A DNA stretch of 27,242 nt from CAZMVY01 sp964653435 (GTDB lineage: Bacteria; Planctomycetota; Phycisphaerae; UBA1845; PWPN01): NCBI GenBank assembly GCA_964653435.1, contig CAZZFA010000080.1:1-27242 (forward strand), read 5' to 3'. Positions 16,482 to 24,004 of this stretch are shown in pieces. Made by a program: the position numbers and the translations under genes. Below the pieces are notes generated by a model. The model was not told where the DNA came from, searched no databases, and saw only the letters and a list, made by a program, of their open reading frames with translations. The first letter of the stretch is position 1. Each line of letters opens with the position of its first letter.

Positions 16482-16792
16482 ACCGCGAGCTCTCCTGAGA
16501 AGGTTGGTTTGCTCCAGCCGGCTATCCGGCCGGATTATGCGCATGGGGCGCGGGGCGGGCAAGCGCCCACGTCGGACGAGGCGACACCGGCTGTCGCGCG
16601 GGGCCGTCCGGGCATCCGGAGGACGCACGGCGGCTGGCGGGCTCGCCGGCCGGGCGATCGGGCGGTTTGGCCGCGGGGCGCCGGGGCGGTACGCTACTGC
16701 CGGGGCGTCGTGAGCCGGGTGGCCGGGCACGGCGCAACCGCCGGGGGCGGCAAACCGGCGGGGGGGCATAAACACGCAGAAGGAGGACACGC
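16482..16792. other. Divergent intergenic region, GC-rich
   Basis: This 311-base stretch separates the start codons of the DUF2961 and M55 peptidase genes and should hold promoters for both. I see no convincing -10/-35 pair. G-runs accumulate between 16670 and 16766. A small palindrome-like patch CCGGCTATCCGGCCGG lies near 16519-16534. No gene is supported here. Confidence 0.55.
16780..16786 (+). promoter_or_regulatory. Strong ribosome binding site deciding a GTG start
   Basis: AAGGAGG lies six bases before the GTG at 16793. It is the best Shine-Dalgarno match I noticed in the window and fixes the unusual start codon of the M55 peptidase. Confidence 0.9.
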
Positions 16793-17611
16793 GTGAACGT
16801 TTTCATCTCGGCCGACATCGAGGGTGTCGGCGGCGTCATGGATGCCATGCATCAGGAGCCCGGGAACCCGTTATACAAGCTGGCCTGTGAATGGATGACC
16901 GGCGAGGTCAACGCAGCCGTCGAAGGCGCGCTGCAGGGCGGGGCCAGGCGGGTCGTGGTCAAGGATTCGCACAATACGGGGATGAACATCGATCTGGGCA
17001 AGCTCCATCCGGCGGCGGAGCTGATCAGCGGATGGGGCCCGCTACGAAGCATGGTCGAGGGCATCGACGAGACGTTCGACGCCCTGTTTCTGATCGGCTA
17101 TCACGCCCGCGGGATGACGCTCGGCGCCACGCTTGCGCACATGTGGTCGAGTCACGTGCTCGATTTCCGGATCAATGGGCAGCCCGTCGGCGAGGCGGCG
17201 TGGGCGGCGGCGTTCGCCGGGCACTTCAACGTGCCGGTGGCGATGATCACGGGCGATGACAAGCTGATCGCCCAGGCGAGGCAGGAACTGCCGCCCGGCT
17301 TCCTTCATGTCCAGACCAAGACCGGCATGGCGTTTCATGCGGCGCGGATGCGGCCGATCCCGGTCGTTCGCGAGGAGATCCGCCAGACGGCGGCCCGCGC
17401 GATGGCGAACGTCAAGACGCTCTCCCCGTACAAGCCGGCGCTGCCCGCGACCATCACGCTGCGTTTCCGGCACTGGGAGGGCCTGGATGCGTGTGCAGCG
17501 GTGCCGACGGTGGAGCGGCTGAGCGTCGATACGTTTCAGTTCCGTGCCGCGGACTTCATCGAGGCGCAAAAGGGCTTCGCCACGCTGCACCGTCTGGCAA
17601 GACCGGCGTGA
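16793..17611 (+). CDS. M55-family D-aminopeptidase (DppA-like)
   Basis: This 272-residue zinc peptidase of family M55, like Bacillus subtilis DppA, would release N-terminal D-amino acids from peptides, for instance peptidoglycan-derived D-Ala peptides. The zinc ligands are all visible at family positions: Asp8 and Glu10 in SADIEGVGG, His60 in KDSHN, His104 in GYHARG and Glu134 in PVGEAAW. His116 in LAHMWSS matches the proposed catalytic histidine. Length (about 270) is standard. No signal peptide is present, so it is cytosolic. Translation starts at GTG, set by an AAGGAGG six bases upstream. It stands alone on the plus strand, convergent with the MFS transporter gene. A role in peptide uptake and recycling together with that POT-like transporter is an inference from proximity only. 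Confidence 0.95.
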   Translation: MNVFISADIEGVGGVMDAMHQEPGNPLYKLACEWMTGEVNAAVEGALQGGARRVVVKDSHNTGMNIDLGKLHPAAELISGWGPLRSMVEGIDETFDALFLIGYHARGMTLGATLAHMWSSHVLDFRINGQPVGEAAWAAAFAGHFNVPVAMITGDDKLIAQARQELPPGFLHVQTKTGMAFHAARMRPIPVVREEIRQTAARAMANVKTLSPYKPALPATITLRFRHWEGLDACAAVPTVERLSVDTFQFRAADFIEAQKGFATLHRLARPA

Positions 17612-17646
17612 CGGGCGGGGCGGGGCATGCAACGGGCGCGGTCGAA

Positions 17647-17694
17647 GCCGGCCGACGGGGCGGGCGCCCGGTGTCCTCATCCGTCGCGGCCGGC
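17647..17694. terminator. Candidate hairpin between convergent peptidase and transporter genes
   Basis: GCCGGCCGACGG (17647-17658) pairs with CCGTCGCGGCCGGC (17681-17694), apart from a two-base bulge. The stem encloses about 22 bases and overlaps the 3' end of the transporter gene. There is no U-tract. It could serve both converging transcripts. Confidence 0.35.
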
Positions 17695-19269
17695 TTCGGG
17701 CACGCGGATCCAGCGACGCAGCGTGATCAGGCCCACCGGGCAGACGGCGGTTGTCAGGGCGATGATCAGCCAGAGCATTTCCGAGTGCCGCGGGCCGGTT
17801 TCAGGACAGTACTTTGCCAGCAGCGTGCCGGAAAGCTTGGCCACTCCGAGTTTCGCGAGGAAGAAGGGCAGATACGACAGGGACATGTAGGAGCCTTCCT
17901 GTCCCTTCGGCGCGATGGCCGCTGCGTACTCATACAGGCGGGGCGAGTAGAAGGACTCTCCCACCGACAGGACCACGACAAAGAGGAAGATCATCACGTA
18001 CCAGGGGTTTACGTTGCCGCGCAGGCCCAGGCCGTGATAGGCCAGCCAGCGGACGACGGAGAGGTCCGCGATGCCCTGGAACCAGGTGGACGGCATGGCC
18101 ATGATGAACACGGACGCCGTCGCGATCGTGCTGCCGATCGTCACCATTTTGTACGCGCCGATCTTCTGCGAAAGGGCGCCGACCAGCGGGACCAGGAAGA
18201 TGATCAGGAATGCGTTGATACCGTAGAGAGTGCCGACCGGCGATCCGTCGCCCAGCTCGCGGATGCCGAATTTCGGGTAGGTGTAGTTCATGTGGATGAA
18301 GATGAGGCGCACGAATGCCGCCAGGGCGAGGAAGCCGAGGAACTTGTAGAACCCTGCCTGTCGCCAGAGCTCGCCGAAGATGCGGAACGTTTCGCGCGCC
18401 GTGTCGCGCAACGTGAGCCGGAGCGCCCTCAGGAACTTCTCGTGCGTGTACCGGGATTCTCTGGGGGTGATCTTCACACCCGCATCCGTAGCCTCGACCC
18501 CTTCGCGGAGGCCGAAGTAGAGGAGCGGGAAGAGCGCGCACTGCGCCAGCAGGCTTATCAGCAGGAGCGTCCGGTAGCTTGTGATCTGAATGCCGACAAG
18601 CGGCAGGATGAACTGGCCGTGGCGGTCGCCCACGTGCTGTCGGACGAAGTCGAAAAGAAGCACCGCAATGAGAAAGCCGACGTTCATGGATGCATAGAAG
18701 AGCGAGAAGGAGACGGATCGCTGCGCCGTGGTGGAGAACCGGCGGGTCGCGGCTACCATGGCGGGGGTACCGAGTGCCTCGCCGATGGCGACAGGCAACA
18801 TGCCGAGGGCGAGCGCCGCCCATTTCACCGTGACGAACGTCATGACGACCCGCGCCGCGACGCAGATGTACAGGCTCAACAGGAGGGCCTTGCGTACCCC
18901 GATCGCATCGGTAAAGGAACCGACGAACACGGTGGCCAGCGTCATCAGGGCGGACCAGTAAAAGACCCACGAGGTGGCCTCCTGATCGGTGCAGCCGAAG
19001 TTGTAGGAGAGCCAGAGCACGAAGGTCATATTCATGACCTGGTAGGACACGTACCCCACGAGGTGCACGGCGAAGATCACCCACAGTTCGCGCGGCGCCC
19101 CCCGGAGCACCGTGAACCGGGCGACGAAAGATGCGGCAGGGGTAGTCAGAAAGGTGGCCGGGTCGTCAGGATCGAACGCCTGCCCGCATTCGGGGCATCG
19201 ATGCTCCGCCAGCCCCTGGAGGTTGTAGCGGCATTTTCGGCAGTAACGCGACACGTTCCGTTCGGTCAT
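17677..19269 (-). CDS. MFS transporter with N-terminal zinc ribbon
   Basis: This 530-residue inner-membrane transporter opens with a cytoplasmic zinc-ribbon sequence: Cys10, Cys13, Cys25 and Cys28 in CRKC...CPECGQAFDPDDP. Multiple hydrophobic segments of major-facilitator type follow, from about residue 60 to 520 (for example LWVIFAVHLVGYVSYQVM, WSALMTLATVFVGSFTDAIG and IFLFVVVLSVGESFYSPRL). Motif FTDAIGVRKALL resembles the MFS loop 2-3 signature. The overall pattern, including SFSLFYASMNVGFLIA and GESFYSPRLYEYAAAIAPKGQEG, recalls the proton-coupled oligopeptide (POT/PTR) branch. The ATG at 19269 begins the zinc ribbon. The C39-like gene lies 79 bases upstream on the same strand. The substrate may be peptides, but this is not certain. 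The zinc ribbon on a transporter is unusual. Confidence 0.85.
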   Translation of the reverse strand: MTERNVSRYCRKCRYNLQGLAEHRCPECGQAFDPDDPATFLTTPAASFVARFTVLRGAPRELWVIFAVHLVGYVSYQVMNMTFVLWLSYNFGCTDQEATSWVFYWSALMTLATVFVGSFTDAIGVRKALLLSLYICVAARVVMTFVTVKWAALALGMLPVAIGEALGTPAMVAATRRFSTTAQRSVSFSLFYASMNVGFLIAVLLFDFVRQHVGDRHGQFILPLVGIQITSYRTLLLISLLAQCALFPLLYFGLREGVEATDAGVKITPRESRYTHEKFLRALRLTLRDTARETFRIFGELWRQAGFYKFLGFLALAAFVRLIFIHMNYTYPKFGIRELGDGSPVGTLYGINAFLIIFLVPLVGALSQKIGAYKMVTIGSTIATASVFIMAMPSTWFQGIADLSVVRWLAYHGLGLRGNVNPWYVMIFLFVVVLSVGESFYSPRLYEYAAAIAPKGQEGSYMSLSYLPFFLAKLGVAKLSGTLLAKYCPETGPRHSEMLWLIIALTTAVCPVGLITLRRWIRVPEAGRDG

Positions 19270-19348
19270 AGACGGTTCGCCTGCCCCGCCGGGCCTTTCC
19301 GAAGGCGTTCAGGTTCTTTTGCCGCTTCGTCGCCGCGGGGTTCGCGCG

Positions 19349-20530
19349 TCAACGCACGGCGGCGCCGCCCGGCGGGCCGAGCAGCACATAGCCCACCCCT
19401 CCCCGGTCAAACCAGATCTTCTCCATGTCCTCGGGATGATACTTGCACATCCCGTCTTCGGGCTTGCGTTTCGCCGGATCGTTGATGAGCACGTAGCCGT
19501 CGGCATCGAAACCGGTGATCACGATCAGGTGCCCGGCAGGAGACTCGTAGTTCGGTGCGTGCCGGAGCTGGCCCTTCTCCGTGCGGGTGCTGGCGATGAT
19601 CGGCCGGCCCTCGGCGATATGCCGCTTCACGGCGTTCCAGTCGCCGAACCGCTCGAGATAGCCCGGCACGCCGTACGTCCACGCCGCCTGAACGGCGCGC
19701 CACCAGTTGCCGTACATGTGATTATCCGCGTCATACACTCGCTCACAGACCTCGACGGTCGGGCGCTTGACGCCCCAGTATTCGAGGACCATCGCGAGCG
19801 ACGTGGGGCTGCAGATGTGGCCGCGGAGCGCGTCGCTTTCCCAGTTCTGGCTTCGGAACGGAACGGGCAGGCGGCGCGCCCATTTGTCCCTGGGGCCCGG
19901 GTCGACGGACTTGCGGTACTTCGCGGCGACGGCCGGATCGTTCAGCGTGTTGCTGTACGCAAGGCTGAATCGCCGCAGGATCGCCGGTCGCGACGTGTCC
20001 TCCGCGAAGAACGTAACCCGGTATTGGATCCGGTCAAACGCGTTGGCGGACTGGAAGTAATCGCAATTGATGTAGCCGTTCTCGTCCTGGAGGGTTTTCT
20101 TCTCCGGCGCCGTAAACCTGCCGCAGCCGCCGAGGTAGTAGAACGGCGTCCAGAAATCTCCCGCCCGGCGGCCGACGCGGATCTCGACATAGAACCCGCT
20201 TCCCTCTGGCACGTCGATGTTCCATGACGGACACAGGTCGTTGAACGGGAACTCCGTCTGGATGAGAGGCGAAGTGAACTGACGCCGAGGCGAGGTCTTC
20301 CGCGTGGCCGTGGCGAGGCCGGCCTTCCTTGCCGGCGGGCAGATGTCCGGAAAGACCTCCGTGATCAGCCGGTGGACGTCGTTGGGCGTCCGGTAGAGGT
20401 TGTTCGCGGACTGGTTGGGCGACCGTCGGCCGGCCGGCCGGCTCGCGGACTCGGCCGCCATGGACGCGGCCGCCGCAACGCACACACCTGCACTCAGAAT
20501 CGTGCCACAGAGCAGCGGATGGGCTTTCAC
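19349..20530 (-). CDS. Secreted C39-like cysteine peptidase fold protein
   Basis: This 393-residue exported protein has a signal peptide beginning VKAHPLLCGTILSAG and ending near AAAASMA. A middle domain (about 85-200) looks beta-rich. The C-terminal Peptidase_C39_2-like domain has oxyanion Gln228 (PFRSQNW), catalytic Cys240 (GHICSPTSLAMV), His334 (SPAGHLIVITGF) and Asn350-Asp351 (LINDPA). It may cleave peptides outside the cytoplasm or act as a papain-fold binding protein. I prefer the GTG at 20530, with AAGGA just upstream and a clean signal peptide. The in-frame ATG at 20578 would leave almost no leader after the predicted promoter at 20588-20615. The transporter gene follows after 79 bases, suggesting a shared transcript. 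The substrate is unknown. Confidence 0.8.
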   Translation of the reverse strand: MKAHPLLCGTILSAGVCVAAAASMAAESASRPAGRRSPNQSANNLYRTPNDVHRLITEVFPDICPPARKAGLATATRKTSPRRQFTSPLIQTEFPFNDLCPSWNIDVPEGSGFYVEIRVGRRAGDFWTPFYYLGGCGRFTAPEKKTLQDENGYINCDYFQSANAFDRIQYRVTFFAEDTSRPAILRRFSLAYSNTLNDPAVAAKYRKSVDPGPRDKWARRLPVPFRSQNWESDALRGHICSPTSLAMVLEYWGVKRPTVEVCERVYDADNHMYGNWWRAVQAAWTYGVPGYLERFGDWNAVKRHIAEGRPIIASTRTEKGQLRHAPNYESPAGHLIVITGFDADGYVLINDPAKRKPEDGMCKYHPEDMEKIWFDRGGVGYVLLGPPGGAAVR

Positions 20531-20587
20531 GGATCCTTGCACCTTTACCAGGTTCCTCAGGCATTCGCCAACGGACATCGTCCGGTC

Positions 20588-20615
20588 ATTGTAGGGTCTG
20601 GCGCCGTTCAGGCAA
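20588..20615 (-). promoter_or_regulatory. Promoter of the C39-like gene
   Basis: On the minus strand, TTGCCT (20615-20610), a 16-base spacer and TACAAT (20593-20588, 5 of 6 to consensus) form a plausible sigma-70 promoter. Transcription would begin near 20581. That gives a leader of about 50 bases to the GTG at 20530, but almost none to the ATG at 20578. Confidence 0.45.
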
Positions 20616-20774
20616 AGGTGCGTGTTCGTGTGGGAGCGGTCTGCGCCGGCGGATCGCGGCGGGGAGACGCGCCGGCGGCGCGAAACACTCCTGGCCGCCG
20701 GCCCGGACGAGCGGAAGGAGCGTACTCTCGTCCACGGCGGCCCTCCGTACCCACATCATATCGACTTGGTGGGC

Positions 20775-21827
20775 CTACCGCGCGGCGGGCGTCTTCTGCT
20801 CGATGACCTCGGCGGCCTTGTCCGGCGTGAAGCCCGCCCGCTTCTGGAGGACGTCGAGCTTTTCGCGGACTTCCTGGGCCATCTGCGAGTTGGGGAACTC
20901 GCTGGTGATCTGCAGCCCGACCTCAAGCGCATCGCGCCACCGCTTCTCGGTGACGGCGAGGCTGAACTGGACGCCGAGGTTCATCAACTGGGCACGGAAC
21001 ACGCCGCGGGCGGACTCGGCGAGGGCGTCCGCCTCGCTGCGGGTGAGGAACGGATCGAGTTCCTTGAGGATGGCGACACACCGTTCGGACTCGTTGCGGT
21101 CGGAGGCCTCGCGGTAGGCGCGGAGCAGCGCGGCCTTGTACTCGTCGCGCTTGCGGTCGACGATGTCCGCCACGTTCTTCGTCTGCTCGTGTTTCGGGAA
21201 GAGCCGCAGCAGGCGGTCGGCCTCGGCGCGGGCCTGATCCCAGTTTCGCTGGTCGCAAAGCTGCTCGATGTGGTGGACGGCTTCGACGAGCATCCGCTCG
21301 ATCGTCTCCTGTCGCGACGTGTCCACCTCACGGCGGATCTTCTGCGCCTCCTGGCGGTAGCCGAAACGGTGTTCCATCTGGTCGATGAGGTAATAGGCGG
21401 CTTCCCAGTCCTGATGCAGAATATCCTCGCGGATGGCGTCGCGGAGGGCGTCTCGCTCCCGGGCGCGGTGCGCGATCGATTTCGCCGCATCGGAGATATG
21501 GGAGTTCTCCGCGATTTCCTTCAGCGGCCCGGCCATGGCCGCCACGCGTTCGTCCAGATCGAGCAGCGTGCTGTGCAGCCGGTTTGTCGTGCCCTCGATC
21601 TTGAGCGCGAGCACGAGCATGCCGTACATCAACAGGGAAAGCACATCCAGGAGCAGCCCGCCGAGGATCAGCGAAGTGCCCGTCGTGATCCACATGGGGC
21701 GGTCATCGGGTTTCCACAGCAGGGCGATGCCGACGATGACCATCACCAGCCCGCCGAGCAGGCCGACGGCCGCGCTGACGGCGCCGACGCGCCGCAGCCA
21801 CCGAAATCGAAGTGGAATCTCCGCCAC
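20775..21827 (-). CDS. Two-TM membrane protein with long helical C-terminal domain
   Basis: I do not recognise a named family. The 350-residue product has two membrane segments near the N-terminus (about 15-38 and 46-77). A long charged, helical domain follows, with short coiled-coil stretches and helical pairs resembling tetratricopeptide repeats (for example WEAAYYLIDQMEHRFG, WDQARAEADRLLRLFP and WRDALEVGLQITSEFP, each a W..A...A....FP-like unit). Such proteins often scaffold complexes at the membrane. GTG at 21827 is chosen as the start because GGTGGAGG lies seven bases upstream; the upstream extension to 21932 reads as non-coding. The 86-residue membrane protein gene lies 145 bases upstream on the same strand. 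Function is unknown. Confidence 0.75.
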   Translation of the reverse strand: MAEIPLRFRWLRRVGAVSAAVGLLGGLVMVIVGIALLWKPDDRPMWITTGTSLILGGLLLDVLSLLMYGMLVLALKIEGTTNRLHSTLLDLDERVAAMAGPLKEIAENSHISDAAKSIAHRARERDALRDAIREDILHQDWEAAYYLIDQMEHRFGYRQEAQKIRREVDTSRQETIERMLVEAVHHIEQLCDQRNWDQARAEADRLLRLFPKHEQTKNVADIVDRKRDEYKAALLRAYREASDRNESERCVAILKELDPFLTRSEADALAESARGVFRAQLMNLGVQFSLAVTEKRWRDALEVGLQITSEFPNSQMAQEVREKLDVLQKRAGFTPDKAAEVIEQKTPAAR

Positions 21828-21834
21828 CGCAACG

Positions 21835-21842
21835 CCTCCACC
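21835..21842 (-). promoter_or_regulatory. Ribosome binding site deciding a GTG start
   Basis: GGTGGAGG on the minus strand ends seven bases before the GTG at 21827. It supports that start over the ATG at 21932, which has no comparable site and would add a sequence without protein character. Confidence 0.7.
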
Positions 21843-21972
21843 GGGTCGGGATCGAAGCCCCGATGGTGCGACTCTATGGTGAGACCCGTCGCAAGTCAAC
21901 GCGGCGAAGTCCCGCCGCGAGAGATCGGCCATTGTCGGGGAAGACCGCTCGCCGCCTCGCCGGACAGGTCGC

Positions 21973-22233
21973 TCAGGCCGCCGACGGGGGCCCGGTTACC
22001 ACCGGAACACCGTCCGCATCGGGCTCACCCCCGCCGCGCCGTTTACGCCGGTTGCGGCTCTCTTCCTCGAGTCTCCGTCGATTGGCTTCCAGTTCCGCCT
22101 CGTGCTGCTCCTGCTCCAGGCGGAGTTTCAGGTAGTTCTCTCGCCGACGCGTTTCCTTGGCCACCAGCCGAAGGAAGACGCCCGCGCCGCCCGCCAGAAC
22201 AAGAACCGTTGCCAGTACCTGCCACTCGACCAT
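21973..22233 (-). CDS. Small single-pass membrane protein, unrecognised
   Basis: This 86-residue protein has one N-terminal hydrophobic segment (about 4-24, WQVLATVLVLAGGAGVFLRL). A highly charged coiled-coil-like helix (28-66, rich in Glu and Arg, including RNRRKRR) and a flexible Pro/Gly-rich tail follow. The ATG at 22233 has GGAG six bases upstream and sits right before the membrane segment; the upstream ATG at 22266 is less likely. It precedes the two-TM protein gene and follows rsmB, all on the minus strand. I recognise no family. The topology suggests a membrane-tethered, possibly nucleic-acid- or protein-binding helix, but no function is assigned. Confidence 0.65.
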   Translation of the reverse strand: MVEWQVLATVLVLAGGAGVFLRLVAKETRRRENYLKLRLEQEQHEAELEANRRRLEEESRNRRKRRGGGEPDADGVPVVTGPPSAA

Positions 22234-22368
22234 ATTCGCTCCGAAACGAAACCCGACCCTTTCCATCCTACGATACGTCTATCGACAGAATCCAGCCGCT
22301 ACACGCACCGGATGCGGCGTCGCGTACTCCGGCAGGGCGGTCGAGGCGGCCGCCGCACGCCCCGTCGG

Positions 22369-23877
22369 CTATTCTCGGACCAGGACGGCGAAAAACCCCC
22401 CGTCACACCAGTCGGTCGGCCCCGCTCCGCACTGCGGTAACGTCAGTTGAGACCGAAGGACGCGCCAGCCACGGTGCCGTTTGCAGAAGTCCTCGACGAT
22501 GCCTTCGTTCTCCTCCTTCTCGAGGCTGCACGTACTGTAGCACAGACGCGTTTCCGGTCGGGCAAGCTCGGCGGCACGATGCAGCAGCCGGGCCTGGGTG
22601 GCCGCGAGGGCCCGCAGGGCCGCCGGCGTAAAGCGATAGCGGGCTTCCGGCCGGCGCGCCAGGACGCCCGTATTGGTACAGGGCACGTCAACCAGGATCA
22701 CATCGAGCCGCCCCTGCGCGGCGAGGACAGCGGCCAGTTCGTCCGGGGCCGCCGTTCGCACGCACGTGATCCCGAGCCGCCGGCAATTGTCCGCCAGGGC
22801 GCCGAGTTTTTCGGGGTCGCTGTCACTGGCAATGACGAGGCCCCGGTCGGCCATCTGTTCGGCGGCCTGCGTAGCCTTGGTTCCGTAGCCCGCGCACAAG
22901 TCGAGGACGACATCGCCCGTGCGGACGCCCGCGGCCCGAACAGGCCGCATCGCGGTAATGTCCTGCGGCTGAAAGAGGCCGTCGCGGAACGCGGCAAGCC
23001 TGGACAGGGCTCCCGACGGCGGCGAGGCCCCGAGCAGAACGACGGCCTCATGCTCGCGGCTGCCGGGGCGAGAGGGCTGCATGGCTGCGTCTTTCCTGTC
23101 GGGGGAGCGGGCGCGGTCGTCGGCGATGCCGGCGATTGCGACCTCGCACCCCTCGGCCCGCAACCGCTCCGCAAGGGCGGCGGCATCCGTACGCAGCACA
23201 TTGGGCCGCAGGATGAGCGGTGGTCGGCGAGTTCCCGCGAGACAGATCATCTCGGTCCGTTCACGGCCGAACGCCTTGACCCAGCGGCGGACGAGTATTT
23301 CCGGGTGCGATGTGGCGGCGGCGAGGTACGCGACCGGCGTGTCCGCCGGGTCCGGTAGCACGGGCACATCGAAGCGGCAGTAACGCCCCGGCGCCGTCGG
23401 CACGCCGCATCGCCGATCGCCCGCCGGCTCGCGGTCCTCGCGGGCGAGCATGTGGCGCTGCACGAACCGCAGGACGGCATTGACGAAACCGGCGGCGCGA
23501 CGGCCGCCCTCGCGCTTGGCCTGCTCCACGGCCTCGTGGATCGCGGCGAAGGCGGGCACTGCGTCGAGCCACATCAGTTGATACACGGCCACGAGAAGGA
23601 TGTGCTGCAAGGTGCTCCCGACGCGGTCCCATCGTCCTTCGGTGGCCGGCCGCAGCACGGTCTCGAGCGTGAGCCGGTGCCGCATCACGCCCCACACGAT
23701 CTCGCCGGCGAGCCCGACGTCGGCCGGCGCGATGCGGTACCGTTCGATCAGCTCATCGAGCGACCGCCTGGCCGTGCGGCGTCCGGCGCGGGCGTCGGCG
23801 AGGACGGCCAAGGCCGCATCGCGGGCCTTCATCCCTCCGGGGCCGCGTGCTGTCGGAAACGGATGTTGTGGCGGCAT
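22369..23877 (-). CDS. rsmB: 16S rRNA m5C967 methyltransferase RsmB
   Basis: This 502-residue enzyme transfers a methyl group from S-adenosylmethionine to C5 of cytosine 967 (E. coli numbering) of 16S rRNA. An N-terminal NusB-like RNA-binding domain (about 16-145) shows EIVWGVMRHRLTLETVL and AIHEAVEQAKREGGRRAAGFVNAVLR. The Rossmann methyltransferase domain shows VLDLCAGYGTKATQAAEQM, ASDSDPEKL, motif IV DVPCTNTGVLARRPEARYR with Cys400, and motif VI YSTCSLEKEENE with the nucleophile Cys450. Length exceeds the usual ~430-450 owing to insertions around residues 145-185 and 255-290. The ATG at 23877 is used; an internal ATG at 23832 has GGAGG only one base away, too close to serve. Divergent from the radical SAM gene. 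Confidence 0.93.
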   Translation of the reverse strand: MPPQHPFPTARGPGGMKARDAALAVLADARAGRRTARRSLDELIERYRIAPADVGLAGEIVWGVMRHRLTLETVLRPATEGRWDRVGSTLQHILLVAVYQLMWLDAVPAFAAIHEAVEQAKREGGRRAAGFVNAVLRFVQRHMLAREDREPAGDRRCGVPTAPGRYCRFDVPVLPDPADTPVAYLAAATSHPEILVRRWVKAFGRERTEMICLAGTRRPPLILRPNVLRTDAAALAERLRAEGCEVAIAGIADDRARSPDRKDAAMQPSRPGSREHEAVVLLGASPPSGALSRLAAFRDGLFQPQDITAMRPVRAAGVRTGDVVLDLCAGYGTKATQAAEQMADRGLVIASDSDPEKLGALADNCRRLGITCVRTAAPDELAAVLAAQGRLDVILVDVPCTNTGVLARRPEARYRFTPAALRALAATQARLLHRAAELARPETRLCYSTCSLEKEENEGIVEDFCKRHRGWRVLRSQLTLPQCGAGPTDWCDGGFFAVLVRE

Positions 23878-23906
23878 GTCGGACTTTCCCGTGGCGCAGG
23901 GCGTCT

Positions 23907-23935
23907 TTGGAGCCCGTTGCGGCCACGGCTATACT
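23907..23935 (+). promoter_or_regulatory. Promoter of the radical SAM gene
   Basis: TTGGAG (23907-23912), a 17-base spacer and TATACT (23930-23935, 5 of 6 to consensus) form a plausible sigma-70 promoter. Transcription would start near 23942, about 60 bases before the ATG at 24005. Confidence 0.5.
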
Positions 23936-24004
23936 AACCGATTGTCCGGGTGATGCATCCTGCCGGCAGGGGCCCGTTTGCGTCGAGCCGGGTTTCGAGA
24001 CGTT

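Noticed and set aside
16640..16790. G-rich stretch as a possible G-quadruplex regulator
   Set aside because: G-runs are expected by chance at this GC content, and the loops between four good runs are long and irregular.
19293..19306. Terminator between the C39-like and transporter genes
   Set aside because: GCCTTTCCGAAGGC gives only a five-base stem without a U-tract, so it is too weak to call.
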